From Schizophyllum amplum (Eukaryota > Basidiomycota > Agaricomycetes > Agaricales > Schizophyllaceae), in assembly GCA_007026445.1 (NCBI GenBank), contig VDMD01000105.1:1-64000 (forward strand): 64,000 nt of DNA. Reading direction: 5' to 3'. Numbering within the stretch: position 1 is the first letter of the stretch; each line of letters begins with the position of its first letter. This document shows, piece after piece, positions 10,894 through 22,341 of this stretch. The position numbers and the translations under genes are program-made. A model generated the notes under the pieces. It did no database searches, was not told where the DNA came from, and saw only the letters and a list, made by a program, of their open reading frames with translations.

Positions 10894-13137
10894 ATGGTCG
10901 GCATCCTATCCTCCCTCGACCGCTCCATCGCCGGCGAGCGCAGCGCGCGAAAAAAAGGGGGAGGGCGCGCGGCAGCGGGAGACGGCGCGGCAAGGGGCGG
11001 AGGCGCGGCAGGGACGCCCGAGGATCCTGCAGAGGAGGAAGAGCTGGATACAATCCCTGAGCAACATCGTGCGTCTATACCCCCCATATCACTTCGTCCT
11101 TCCTTGCTGACTGGGAGTGAATAGAGCTAGGTCTTTCATCTGGACGAAAACGAGCGCGGTCGGGACGACAAGCACGAGCAACACGACAAGCACGAGCAAC
11201 ACGACAAGCACGGTCAGGACGACGAACACGGCGAGGACGACGAGCACGGTCGGCACGATGCGCACGAGCAGGAGCACCACCCCGCGCCACCGCCCCATGC
11301 GCCTTTCAACGCCCCACTGTGAGCCTCAGTCTCGGCTTTGCCGCCCGCAATCGGCGCGCCACGGATCCCGCAACCCCTCATGCATCTACTCCCGCAGAGT
11401 CCCCTCCACACATGTACTGCTACACCCCCTGTAGACATCCACCCCCCTCCCGCCATGCCTCAAGGCCGCGCTTCGCTAGACTACGTACGCTCGGCGAAAC
11501 CCGACACGCTCCTCGGTGCACTCGACACGCCCCTCGGTGCACTTGACACGCCCCTCGGTGCGCTTGACACGCCCCTCAGTGGATATACTGCACGCTCATC
11601 GGACTCCGCGTCCGCGTCCGTCTACACGCAGCGGACCCGGCATGCGTCTACACGCAGAAGTTATCGAAGCAGTCGCCTACACCCAAGACAGTCACGCAGT
11701 CATCGGAACAATTGTCTGAAGCCAGTTGTCGAGGCGGTCGTGGGCACGTCGAGGCAGTCGGTAGGCGAGCGTTGATGCAGCTGTCTACACGCAGCGGACT
11801 CGGTGCTCGTATACACGCAGTGGACTCGGCGCTCGTCTACACGCAGCGGACTCGGTGCTTGTTTACATCCAGTCGACTACACGCAGTCGTTAAGGCAGTC
11901 TACACCCAGTCGTTGAGGCAGTCGTCGGGTGCCGATATCGTCCACCCGCGACTCGTCGTCCTCCTGTACGACAACCTCGTCGTCCACCCGTATGCCGAGC
12001 TCGTCTACGCGCACACCGACGCCGTCGTCCTCTCGCACGCCGATATCGTCGTCCTCCTGCACGCCTGGCTCGTCGTCTCGCACGCCACACTCGTCGTCCA
12101 CACGCGCACCTAGCTCGTCGTCTACACGCCGACATTGTCCTCTACCCTGCCGAGCTTGTCCACAGGCGCGCCGAGCTCGTTCACACGAGCACCGACGAGC
12201 TCGTCATCTGCACGAGCGCCAACGACCTCGCCATCTGCACGAGCGCCAAGCTCGCCGTTTACAGGCGCGCCGAGCACGTCGTCCTCTCGCACGCCAAGCT
12301 CGTCATCTGTACGTACGCCAAGATCGTACACGAGCGCCGTCCTCGTTCACACGTACGCCGAGCTCGTCATCCACCAGTACGCCTAGCTTTTCCACAAGCA
12401 CGCCTAGCTCGTCCACACAAGCACGCCGAGCTCGTCAACAAGCACGCCGATCTCGTCATACACACGCACGCCGATCTTGTCGATAGGCGCGCCGAGCTCA
12501 TCAATATCCTCGACGCCGAGCCCGTCATCCCGTACGCCGAGTTCCCGCATGCCGAGCTCCGAGTCCTCCCAGCCGACCTCGTCGATACGCGTGCTGACCT
12601 CGTCGTCCACAGGCGCGCCGACGTCACTTTACACGAGCGCCGAGTTCATACCATCGTCCAGATTCAGTGGGACAAAGACGCCATCGCCCAAATCGACAAG
12701 AAGACGACCGAACTGGACACGTGGACGACCATGGCGAACTTCTTCAACCGCGGCTCGAGGTCCGCGCAGGGTTCGAGCGGTGCGAAGGGTGCCGCATCGC
12801 AGGCCTCGCAGGGTCGCCCATCTTTCGCGAAGCGTGGTCTATCTTTCGCGATGGGTGACGCGTCTCTCGCGAGCGTCGGCGGTGCTTATCTCGCGAGCGT
12901 CTGCGGTGCTTACCCCGCGAACGTCGCATTTTCTGCTACTCGCGGCGCGTCTCTTGCCAAGGGCGACTCGTTTTCAGCGAATCGCGACGCACTCTCTGTG
13001 AAGGGCGGTTCTGCGGTATGTTGCCATTCGAAGTACAATCGGCGTACGAGGCTGACGACACTCTGCAGCCGAGTAACAAGGACTTTCTCGCTGTCGAGAT
13101 CCCGCGCGAGTCGCCGTTCGCGAGGTGGAATTTCTGA
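10894..13137 (+). CDS. Candidate repeat-built gene, unknown function, possibly broken
   Basis: Not a known family. Protein-like blocks are: ATG 10894 (MVGILSSLDRSIAGERSARK, then an acidic tail ending EELDTIPEQH); an 18-nt repeat coding DKHEQH (about 11160-11260); MPQGRASLDYVRSAKPDTLL plus 21-nt repeats coding LGALDTP (about 11457-11580); the 24-nt array (separate entry); and a convincing 3' end. The last two exons splice cleanly: 12731-13015 (MANFFNRGSRS, Ser/Ala/Gly-rich heptad-like repeats) joined by a 53-nt intron (13016-13068) to 13069-13137, giving SNKDFLAVEIPRESPFARWN and stop TGA 13135-13137. Upstream of 12731 the same frame is open and reads IQWDKDAIAQIDKKTTELDT. Against an intact gene: within the 24-nt array the HAELV-type frame meets TAG codons (12111-12113 and again near 12386-12388), so extra introns or decay must be assumed. 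Confidence 0.35.
11880..12650 (+). repeat. 24-nt array coding octapeptides (HADLVVxT / DELGVRED)
   Basis: About 30 degenerate copies of a 24-nt unit close to CACGCCGAGCTCGTCGTCCA plus CACG. On the + strand one frame reads (H/R)A(E/D)LVV(H/Y)T; on the - strand it reads DELGVRED or GARVDDEL. The same unit, inverted, makes up the array at 27.65-28.37 kb. Upstream, 11590-11880 carries looser copies of CTACACGCAGCGGACTCG. Confidence 0.75.
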
Positions 13138-13799
13138 GCGTCGTAGCAGCTTTTTGTTGTCTCCCACGTCGTCTCCACAAACCTTTGTCTCCTTCAACCC
13201 GAGCTTCTTCACCTCGAACCGGACTTCGTCCGAGTCGTTATAAGGAGGATATGATTGTTTCATCCAGATCCCGCGCTTCGCTATCGTTTACTGCATTACA
13301 TCTACCGGGACTTTACATTTACATCGACCAGGACTCTATTCCCCTCCCTTCGGATTGTCGACTCTACTTCTCTACTCCTCTCGCTTCAGGCTGTCGCTTG
13401 TCTTGCGCTATGTATCGCTACCTTTTGTTCTCCGCCTACGTCGTACTATTAGTACTTCGTCTTCGCTGTACTGGAACAATTCGCTTTTGCATTTGATAAT
13501 AGAGAACTGCCCTTCGTCCGTCGCTTGGTCAGCACGCCCTCGATATCTCACCCGCATTGCTGCTCGCCGAGTTCCATGTCCGCTAGTAATCCCCAACGCA
13601 CTCACTCTTCACACCTTCCGTTGTCTGCAGCAGCTAACTCTCCATACAATCGTAAATTGCATATGGATTGCTCGCGGCGCGTCACTTCGTCTCGCTTATA
13701 ACGAGCATCTCACTCTCCTCTCTCTGACTACTTATGCTCGCTTTCGTGTCCAATGCATTGCAGGTCGTAACTACCTATGATATAAGTGATACACGAAGC
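13138..13799. other. No gene recognised; 3' flanks of two convergent genes
   Basis: Lies between the stop of the candidate + strand gene (13137) and the stop of the - strand MFS gene (13800). It is moderately AT-richer than its surroundings and has no exon chain that I can support; expected to hold both 3' UTRs. Confidence 0.5.
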
Positions 13800-15949
13800 T
13801 TACACCTTGTCCCGTACCCCGTCGCCCGTCGAGATCACCGCCGTCCGCTCCTCGTCCTTCTCCTCCTCGGTCTTGTTCTCCTTGTGCCCAACGACGCCGA
13901 CGCCGCGGAGGAAAACCACCGCCAGCAAACTCGCCAGAATCCCGAACGCAAACGCCGTCCACGACGCCGCGTGATACGCGTCCAGCTCCGCCTCGCGCGG
14001 CGCGCGCCCCTTGTTCGTCGACATCTCCTGCACATTGTCGTAAACCACCGTCGAGACCGCGATGCCGATGGACGTGCCCAGCTAGCGTGAGGTCAGCGCG
14101 CGAGCGAGACTGGGGGAGAAAGTGAGACATACCTGAATCATGGTGTTGTACAGTCCACCACTCACGCTCTGCTCGTGTGGGCGCGACAGCTTCGCGATGA
14201 AGATGCTGCCGCCGGCAAACACAAAATCCGCGCCGAACACAGACGTGATCGCGGCGGGGAACCCGAACGCCCAGTACGTCGCATTGGGGTCGATGACCGC
14301 GAAGAGCAGCGACGCGATCGAGGTGATCAGCGTCCCGAAGGCTGAACGAAGAGTCAGCTAACGCACTTCACTCGTCACGGGGACACGCACCCATCAGATA
14401 CACAATACTAACATGCGCGACAAAGGTCGCGACGAAGACATTGCACAGCACGCCCGTGACGAACATGGGGATGAAGCGCACGGCAGCGAGCATAGGCCCA
14501 TATCCTTGATACTCTTGGTAGAATAACTACGATATGTGAGTGACGAGCGAGCAAGGGGAATCGCGCAGCTCACCTGCGCCCAGAACTGCCAGCTGAGGAA
14601 GGCACACCAGTTCAAGAAGGCGATCGCCATCTGGACGCCGTATCGGCCGCGAGCGCGGGCAAACAACGACGGGCGCATGAGAGGCGGGGGTGTCCAGATC
14701 GAGTAGGGAACGTTTGGAGTGTCCTGCAAGCGTTCGAGGTAGCTGAGAGAGGTGTCAGAACCGATGAAAAGGGTGAAGGAGCAAAACCACCTTTGCCACA
14801 CCATGAAAACGGCGATGAAGAATACACCCAGAATCAAGAGGACAATGATATCTGGCCGCAACTGTCAGCTATCGACTGAAATCCTGGAATGAGACGTACA
14901 TGGCGAGCCCCACTGCTTTGGCTTCGCTACCTCTCCCTGCCCGAGGATAAAGAGGATGAAGGTCAGGCCTGCCGTGACAAGGAACGAGCCGAGCCAGTCC
15001 ACGCGCTTATCCTTCTCTTGCGAAGGCGGATCTGGGCCGATGACAAACAACCCCCCGACAAAGCACGACCCGGCGAGTGCGGCACAGAAGTAGAAGACGG
15101 CGCGCCAGGTATCGCTGGCGAGTCGTGTGTGAGCGGCGATCGTCGAGGACATTCTGTAGCATACCTTGTGTACTGCGTCAGCGCGCCGGCGATTATGAAG
15201 CCCAGCACACCCCCGACAGGCGCGCCGGCACCGAAAGTGGCGAAAGCAAGCGAGCGCGCTTTGGAGGGAGGGAATGCGTGTGCTAGAATGCCTAGCTACA
15301 GTGCAAGATGCTTGAGCGCGGATGTATCAGGGAATGGGCAAGATCTACGTACTGCGGCCGGGATCGTTGCTGAGCTCCCGACCCCTTGCAAGCCTCGGAG
15401 TACCGCAAGCGTCAGGAAATCTGCATACGCGTCAGCATATTATTGCTCGCCAGGTAAAGCACGCACCGTTGACGAAACCGCACGCCAAGGTGAACGCGAA
15501 GAGCCATAGGGCGCCGCCCAAGAACGTCTTCTTCCTCCCGTATACGTCCGCGATCCGTCCGAACGTGAGCAGCAGGCAGCCCTGTGAGAAACGTCAGCTA
15601 AGGTCAGACAAGAGAAAAGGCCACGCACTGAACTCAGCGCGTACGCATTCGTGATCCACTGCAGCTGGTCCTGCTGGATACCAAAATCCCTGCCGATCGT
15701 AGGCAGCGCGATCGAGACTGCCGTCGTATTTGAGATCTGCCGAATTCGTCAGTGTTCACTACCTCTTGATGAAAGAGACTCAAACTGGCCACTGACGTTG
15801 ACAGCCATGGCGGTCGTGCAGACGGCGGTCAGCATGATGCACCGCGCCAAGCTCGGCACGACGAGGGGCACATCGTCGGCCGCCGGCGTCCTTTGCTTCT
15901 CGAGCGCATTGTCCTGCTCGGGCTCGGACACGCCTGTGGGTCCCGACAT
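13800..15949 (-). CDS. MFS drug/H+ antiporter, DHA2 (14-TM) type, intact copy 2
   Basis: Spliced gene of about 11 exons from ATG 15949 to TAA 13800-13802. The hydrophilic start is MSGPTGVSEPEQDNALEKQR. TM1 begins at CIMLTAVCTTAMAVN, followed after an intron by ISNTTAVSIALPTIGRDFGI. MFS motif A is GRIADVYGRKKTFLGG (about 15515-15555); motif C-like glycine-rich helix is AGAPVGGVLGFIIAGALTQY. Later exons give helices TAGLTFILFILGQGEVA, DIIVLLILGVFFIAVFMVW, a long extracellular-type loop (YLERLQDTPNVPYSIWTPPP), GYGPMLAAVRFIPMFV and the last helix GILASLLAVVFLRGVGVVG, then a charged tail (KENKTEEEKDEERTAVI). Every exon junction checked has GT..AG and keeps frame. The family exports drugs or small metabolites across the plasma membrane by proton exchange; the substrate is unknown. 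Copy 1 at 3.8-6.0 kb is its degenerate paralogue. Confidence 0.85.
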
Positions 15950-17506
15950 GAGGATATGGGTACAATGAGCGTCGAGAGCAAGGAGGGAGCCAGGTACTTT
16001 TGATCGTCGCCCACGTCACGGCGCTGACATGGTAAAGTCATCCTTTGCGTCCAGCGGAATCAGCATCCTCATGATCTTCATCGTGTCGCACGACGAACAC
16101 GGAGGTTTTTTTTGTCATCACGGGCGCCGGGTCCGATCGTCGGCGTGATACGCCACGTATTCCTCATTTTGGATGTTTCTTTGCATCTCGGCCTAGCGGA
16201 GATAGAAAAGCCGCTGTCATGTTTGAATTCCGGCCGCCGCGAGACCTTGCTGCTGCACAGGACGATCTGCCTCGGTCCGTCTGCTCACCTGGATTCGTTG
16301 AGCCTCCGAGTCAACGGCGATCCACGACCGACTACGAAGGAAAATGCCTGTTCGCCGTAAAGTCACATCGCTTCAGCATCCCCTCCGAGCGTACACACGG
16401 AGCCCTGACGTACAGACAATCGTTGGGCGGGCGACGTTCGTAGACACTCAGCGTGCCCCCCAGTCGTGTTTGAGTTCCGGATCACAAGCGCGGCGCGTCG
16501 AAGGTCGCGTAAATACCTCTCCTCCACAAGCAACAAAATCACAGAATGTATAGTACGCCTCGAGAGATAATCAGAATAGTCTTGCTTGTGTGAGAACGTC
16601 GGTGCCTCGGTGTCTTCAGAGGATAGGAGCGAAACTCACCAAAGAGTAATTCGAAGGACGCGAGAACAAGGAACGCGAAAGACAAAGACAAGGCTGCGGT
16701 CTAGAGTGCAACATAGTGATTATGGGCGGAGGTTACGTCGGAACCGGCTGTAAAGCATTCGTCGGCGCGAGCAGGAAGTCGTAGATGGCGTCGTGACGCG
16801 CACGAGCTGAGCCCAAAAAACCAGCGTGTGCGGAATAAAGTAAGAAGAGCGCGAAAGTGGTAGAAGGAAGCAAGGAAGGGGCGAAGAGGTAAAGAGCGCC
16901 AAGGACATACGGCTGTGGAGAATACTAGGCCAGTGAGAAGCGCCGGGCCTTGGGAGGGGATCTAGAGGAAGGTGGCGTCGAAGGCGAGCGACCAACGGTG
17001 GCCAGAAGCTTGAAGCGCGAAAAGGAAAGCCTTCGATGCGCAGGTCGAGAGAAAACAAGGACAAGAGACGGACGTAGCGTGAGTCTAGTAGATGTTAAAA
17101 TCAAGACCATGCGAACCAAAAGGCGGAGACTCGAGCAGCAGATAGAAGACGACAAGCAGTCACGGAGAGGATACCAGCGAGCCAGGCTTGAACGGAATTC
17201 CGATCTCTAGTATCTGTCGATCTCGGTCGCTGTGAAAATCAGCGGTGAAGTCGGCGTAGCAGTCAAGACGATCGTGAGGGGCTCTTTTTTCCACGCTTTT
17301 ATTTTACTGCAGATTTCTCTCCACGCTCACGTGTTAGGTGAGACTTGTTGAGACGACCATGGGCTCTTCACTTGAACCCTTCCAACTCAGAGTGGACATA
17401 GTAAGGACATATGCAGGACAAGTCTTACGGCAGCTTGCCCCAGTGACTTGTCGAATGTGCCGTGAGAGGGCGAGAATGATATGGGCGCGCTCGACAAACG
17501 TTCACC
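15950..17506. other. No gene recognised
   Basis: Upstream region of the MFS gene plus 1.2 kb of unassigned DNA. 16918-17060 is the inverted partner of 8092-8245. Frames such as 16720-17064 (-) and 16950-17210 (+) exist, but lack any family signature or supporting splice pattern. Confidence 0.5.
16918..17060 (-). repeat. Inverted partner of the 8.09-8.24 kb segment
   Basis: Reverse complement contains CGACCTGCGCATCGAAG and AAGCTTCTGGCCACCGTTGG, matching the 8.1 kb segment as described there. The pair brackets the minisatellites and the intact MFS gene. Confidence 0.45.
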
Positions 17507-17596
17507 GCCCGCCTAGCTCAATCGGATAGAGCGTCAGACTCTTACTGACAAGAGGCGGGAATCTGAAGGCTGCGAGTTCGACCCTCGCGGTGGGCT
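17507..17596 (+). tRNA. tRNA-Lys (anticodon CTT) with 16-nt intron, copy 1
   Basis: Acceptor GCCCGCC pairs with GGTGGGC at the 3' end (one G-U). D arm GCTC..GAGC. The anticodon stem TCAGA/TCTGA encloses CTCTTA, 16 intron bases and A; anticodon is CTT, with the intron one base 3' of it, the standard eukaryotic position. T arm GCGAG-TTCGACC-CTCGC includes a B-box match (GTTCGANNC). Discriminator base is T, as in yeast tRNA-Lys(CTT). A T7 run lies about 40 nt downstream and may terminate Pol III. Confidence 0.95.
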
Positions 17597-17908
17597 ATAA
17601 GCATGTTCCGAAGGACAAAATGTCCTTCGCATCCTTTTTTTGCCGCCTCCAAGATGTTTACCGATCGCCCAGCCGTACCGCGGGCTGTGTGTCGCAGGGA
17701 TTCTGTGGGTCGCCATGCTTAGCAGCTAAGATATCACCTCCCAGGTCTTGTAACGCGACATGGCACCAGTAGTGAAACCAGATACGAATGAACGCGGTCA
17801 ACACACGTGATGCGTCAAACTTGTGGGCGCTTTCGATCACTTGCACGTGACGGGCGCCATTATACGCGTCTTGGCTTTTACCATCATTAGGCGCGCCCAA
17901 ATTCAACG

Positions 17909-19881
17909 ATGTCGCTCAAAGTCCCCAAAGCAAACAACATAGAGTTGTTCAAGGAAGGATACAAGGTATGATACAGCAATTTTCAGGACGAAAAACGGTG
18001 CACTTACGCCGATATAGCACCTTCAAGGACTCGAGGATGCCGTTTTGCGCAATATTCAGGCCGTCGTTGAGCTCTCTGACCTCGTACGGACGAGTTTTGG
18101 TCCCAATGGTACGCTGGCCCTTGCTACGCTTCAGGGATTCCCATTAATGCGCTCTACAGGACGGAATAAGTTGATCATCAATCATCTTGGGCGACTCTTC
18201 GTTACTTCAGATGCTGCGACGATCATCCGCGAAATCGAGGTCGTACATCCGGCAGCCAAGCTGCTCGTCATGGCTTCGCAGGCGCAGGAGGCAGAGGTGC
18301 GTAGCCCGCCGTTTAACTCGATCATATGCTGACGCGCGTCACAGATGGGCGACGCGACCAACGAAGTGATTCTTTTCGCTGGCGAGCTGCTCAAGAAGGC
18401 GGAACAGCTGCTTATCCTCGGTCTGCACCCGAGTGAGATCATGAAGGGGTACGAGATGGCGTCTGCCAAGGCTCTGGAGGAGTTGGAGAGTGCGTGCTTT
18501 CCCCTGCGCGAGTACTTGCGACTAACGGGATTGCAGAGCTGTCCACGTCTACTCTTCCCTCACCATTGACAACTGCATCGCTCGCTACTGCTCTCCGACC
18601 CGCGATCGCATCGAAGCAGTACGGCGTCGAGGACACGTTGGCTGCGTTGGTAGCGGAAGCGTGCATGGCAGTCATGCCTGCCAACCCGAAGAACTTTAAC
18701 GTCGACAACGTTCGCGTCGTCAAGATCATGGGTGGAAGCTTGCAAGGAAGCACCGTCGTGCAGGGCATGGTCTTTGGCCGCGAGCCTGAAGGTGCGTGCT
18801 CGCGATCGACGTCTCTGACGCATCTAACTCGTGCGACAGGCTCAATAAAGAAGGCCGAGAACGGCAAAGTCGCCGTATACACGTCTGGAATCGACATCTC
18901 GCAGACAGAGACCAAGGGCACGGTGCTGCTGAAGAACGCGGACGAGATGCTGAACTTTACGCGAGGCGAAGAGGAGCAGCTTGAGAAGGTGCGTCAAACT
19001 ATCAAATTCATCCCCTGCTAAACCTTTCCCAGATTGTCAAAGAGATCGCCGATGCAGGCGTCAAGCTCGTCGTCGCCGGATCCGCCGTCGGTGACCTCGC
19101 CCTCCACTACCTCAACCGCCACAACATCGCCGTCCTCAAGGTCCTCTCCAAATTCGATCTCCGCCGCCTCTGCCGCGTCGTCGGCGCAACACCCCTCGCC
19201 CGCCTCGGTGCCCCCACTGCTGAGGAGGCTGGCTGGGCGGACGTCTTCGAGACCAAGGAGATCGGCGGGGACCGTGTCACCGTCGTCCGCCAGCGCATCC
19301 CCGGCGAGCCCGGCTTCCGCCCGGACAGCGCAGCCGAAAAGACCCGCACCGCCACCGTCCTCCTCCGCGGTGCGACGGCGAACCGGCTCGACGACCTCGA
19401 GCGCGCGGTGGACGACGGCGTAAACGTGCTCAAGGCGCTCCTACGCGATGGGCGGCTCGTCCCGGGCGCCGGCGCCACGGAGCTCGAGCTCGCCAGGCGG
19501 ATCGACACGTACGGCGCTGGCATCCGCGGGCTCGCGCAGCACGCCGTGCGCCGGTACGCGGCGGCGCTGGAGGCGGTCCCGCGCGCGCTGGCCGAGAACG
19601 CGATGGGCGGGCGCGCGGGGAACGAGGTCATCAGCCGGTTGTGGGCGAAGCACGAGAGCGAGGGTGGCGAGGAGTGGGGCGTGGACGTGGAGGCCGAGAC
19701 GGACGGTACGCTGCCCGCCGCGCAGCACGGCATCGTCGACGCGCTCGCTGCGAAGGCGTGGGCGCTGCGCTTGGCCGCCGAGGCCGCCGTCAGCGTGCTC
19801 AGCGTCGACAGCATCATCATGAGCAAGCCCGCAGGAGGACCGAAGGTGCCGCAGCAGTCCGGCAACTGGGACGAGGATTAG
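17909..19881 (+). CDS. CCT8: T-complex protein 1 subunit theta (CCT8)
   Basis: Theta subunit of the eight-membered cytosolic chaperonin TRiC/CCT, which folds actin, tubulin and WD-repeat proteins with ATP. Seven exons (17909-17965, 18018-18108, 18160-18296, 18345-18489, 18537-18791, 18840-18988, 19033-19881) add to 560 residues, the usual CCT8 length, and all junctions keep phase. The start MSLKVPKANNIELFKEGYK is typical. Equatorial ATP-site motifs: TSFGPNGRNKLIINHLG and TSDAATIIREIEVVHPAAKL, then MGDATNEVILFAGELLKKAE, carrying the GDxTN motif. The apical domain includes KIMGGSLQGSTVVQGMVFGR; the C-terminal equatorial part has DDGVNVLKALLRDGRLVPGA followed by GATELELA. The tail ends GPKVPQQSGNWDED. 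The last exon is much more GC-rich than the first six, though nothing suggests loss of function. Essential housekeeping gene in yeast. Confidence 0.95.
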
Positions 19882-20349
19882 TCGATCTCGCGGCAAGGAC
19901 TAGTCGAGCTCGCGATGAGGTCTGCTTCGTAGCTACCGGGACGACGAGATAGACATGAGATGTAGTAAAACGCGTAATACTTACCTGTATCCATAGTTAC
20001 TTTGGCGCGCGTACGCTCAGCGCGGAAAGAGCTGTCGTTGCTGACCGCACACTTGGTGGTGATTTTGAGCCGATGATTCCGTGCTCGTCATGTACAGCTG
20101 TGTTAAGGTCGAGCCGCGGCCTCGTTTGCATTTGGGCACGCGCTCGTGTGGCATGGTATCATCGTAAGCTTGACGGCAGAGCCGTAACTTTCGCGAGAGC
20201 TGGATCGATCAAAGTGCGCCTCAAATAGTAGTATGAATTCGGTGTTAGTCTTTGTACGAGCTAAGGGGACAGGAAGGTATGCGTGAAGTGATGGTACAGT
20301 AGTACGAGTACTTAGTACTTAGTAAGCGGCATGAAGCTCGAGTGCAACT
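19882..20349. other. Convergent 3' flanks, no gene seen
   Basis: Space between the CCT8 stop and the stop of the - strand gene at 20350. A short GTACTTAG-type direct repeat (GAGTACTTAGTACTTAGTAA) lies at about 20307-20328. No further feature supported. Confidence 0.5.
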
Positions 20350-21459
20350 TTAAAGGCGAGAACCCGTCAGCTCGGCGCAAGTGCCCGCCAGCTCGGCCTC
20401 GGCCACCTCCAGCTGCAGGAGCTGCTCAAGCACCTCCGCCTCCAGGTCATACAGCTTCTGGACCTGCATCGATAGCTCAGCACGTAGCGCCTTGCGCTCC
20501 AGCGCATGAACCTGCGCGGTGTCGGACGTCGCCTGCGCCTGCGCGATAGTGGACGCCGCCGCCGCCGCCCTCTGCGCCTCCGCCTCCTCCTGCGCCGTCT
20601 TCTCATCCGCCTCCTCCTGCGCCTTCTTCTCATCCGCATCCTGCTGCTCCTTCTTCGCATCCGCCTCCTGCTGCGCCTTGATCTTCAGGTACTGTGCATA
20701 GAGAAGAGCCTGGGAGGGTGGATGGTAGTCGCGCAGGCGGTACAGATACGCCTCCCTGTCGAAAGGAGGCTCCTCGTCCTCCTCGACGAATACCAGGTTC
20801 TGGGAAGCGATCGCCGTGCTCGAGATGGTGTTCGAGGCGGTGTTGGGGACGGTGGTCGAGACGGTGTCCGTGATGGCGTTCGTAATGGTGTGGAATACGC
20901 AGACGGTGTCAGACGCGGTGAGCGGTGCAGAAGGCGCACTCTCGGCGAGCGGCGCAAGAGGCGCACGTACAGGAGCAGGGTAGGTGGCAGAGGAGGACTG
21001 ATACTGGTAGGCGGAGGGGAGGGTGCCGATCGACGGGTAGAAGGCGCCAGCGTGCTGCATGCCTTGAGCGCTTTCTGCCACAGTGTATGCGCACGCACAA
21101 AAGGCGTGGTGGTAAAGACAAGCGGAAGATGGCGCGTCATAGGTGCCGAAGGAGGGTGTGGTATTGACGAAGTCGAGGCTAGCGCTGTAGGCAGCGAGAG
21201 CCGCGCCGCTATGAGTGTGATGCGTCATGTAGCCAGCCTCATAGGCATACAGATAATCGAGATCGTGGGGGTGCTGCAGCGCGTGACATTGCATCGTCAC
21301 GTATGGGTTATGCTGATAGTATTGGAGGTGCCCATAGCAGGACATCGAGGCCAGAGAATGCGAAGACATGTACGGTGTAAAACCGTAGAGATAACTCGCT
21401 CCGGGCTCCGCGTACGCGAGGTAGCGGTCAGACTCGGAGCGCGGGGTGTCGAGGTCCAT
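20350..21459 (-). CDS. Tyr-rich / coiled-coil protein, unknown function
   Basis: Single uninterrupted reading frame of 369 residues; I do not recognise the family. Residues about 1-170 are rich in Tyr, His, Ser and Ala (ESDRYLAYAEPGASYLYGFT is typical) and look disordered. About 170-235 is Ser/Thr/Ala-rich. From about 240 there is a charged helical stretch: REAYLYRLRDYHPPSQALLY, then near-repeats of QQEADAKK, QQDADEKK, QEEADEKT and QEEAEAQR (an 8-9-residue repeat), an Ala run, and a Leu-rich coiled coil (QKLYDLEAEVLEQLLQLEVA) to the C-terminus. No signal peptide or membrane helix. The start at ATG 21459 has a reasonable context. Absence of introns and the clean 1.1-kb frame in a region of normal composition support a real gene; a scaffold or transcription-related role would be guesswork. 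Confidence 0.6.
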   Translation of the reverse strand: MDLDTPRSESDRYLAYAEPGASYLYGFTPYMSSHSLASMSCYGHLQYYQHNPYVTMQCHALQHPHDLDYLYAYEAGYMTHHTHSGAALAAYSASLDFVNTTPSFGTYDAPSSACLYHHAFCACAYTVAESAQGMQHAGAFYPSIGTLPSAYQYQSSSATYPAPVRAPLAPLAESAPSAPLTASDTVCVFHTITNAITDTVSTTVPNTASNTISSTAIASQNLVFVEEDEEPPFDREAYLYRLRDYHPPSQALLYAQYLKIKAQQEADAKKEQQDADEKKAQEEADEKTAQEEAEAQRAAAAASTIAQAQATSDTAQVHALERKALRAELSMQVQKLYDLEAEVLEQLLQLEVAEAELAGTCAELTGSRL

Positions 21460-22341
21460 TCTGTTGCTGGATGTGTCGTGTAGAATGGTTGTAGAGGTTG
21501 ACGGGCGTGGGCTCGGGCGTCGACAAGAGGTTCGTCGGCGGTGAGGGTGGGTGGCGACAGAGATACTGCGAGAGGTATCTCAGCTCTTTATAGCCGGTGA
21601 CCTCGTGTGCCGGGATGGCCGCTGGCCCCGATGGAAGAACAATGGGGGACTGGCGTTTTACGTGAGGCGTGGCATCCCTGAACGGCGGCGGAGGCCAGCT
21701 GAAAACATGAGGCAGTCATTCATCGACCATATATGGTAATAATCGTCGGGATGAGGGCTGTGCAGGAGTTCGAAGATCGATAGAAGGTCTACGCACAAAG
21801 GGGAGAAGCGTGATGCAGCTGTCAACGCGCTTTCCTGTACGTTGGACAATGGACAGCGTCCGCATATTGCACTGAGCGGTGAGGTTGCGTAAAGACGAGT
21901 TGATCGGGCCGCATATGAGCTTCAGTGCCCATTGCCTTGAGAATCGAAGCTTGGTACTCACGAGACGAGGCGCGCGACCGATCCAAACAGAGGCAATATG
22001 TGGATCTCGTTTTGTGGCAGGAAGCGGCGCATCGACGCTTTCTTTTAGAAATGCGAATGATACAAAGGCATGTAGGCTTGGAGACCTTTCTACGCCTCAA
22101 GGGTGTTGAGCTGCGCTGCCGCAACACCTAAGTAATGCTCGACATGATCTCCTCGGATGTGGGCGTCGTGGTCAAGCCGCCGCGGCACCTCGAGGATTTC
22201 CACGTGACATGTGACATGACGCGTAGATTAGGCGCCCGTTCACCGCGTGGCTCTCTTGTCCCTTGCCATCGCCGTCGCCTCACGCGTTCGTGGTGATGGC
22301 GCCCAAGTTCAAGAGGAAGGAAAGCATGATTTGAAAGGTAA
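21460..22341. other. Divergent promoter region, no gene recognised
   Basis: Space between the start of the - strand gene (21459) and the + strand gene starting at about 22342. Short frames only. An ATG at about 22292 (MAPKFKRKES) lies in an attractive context, but stops after 12 codons unless spliced; it may be a small upstream coding exon of the next gene or an upstream ORF. Confidence 0.45.

Noticed and set aside
19107..19896. - strand ORFs of 150-250 residues
   Set aside because: They lie entirely antisense to the GC-rich last exon of CCT8.
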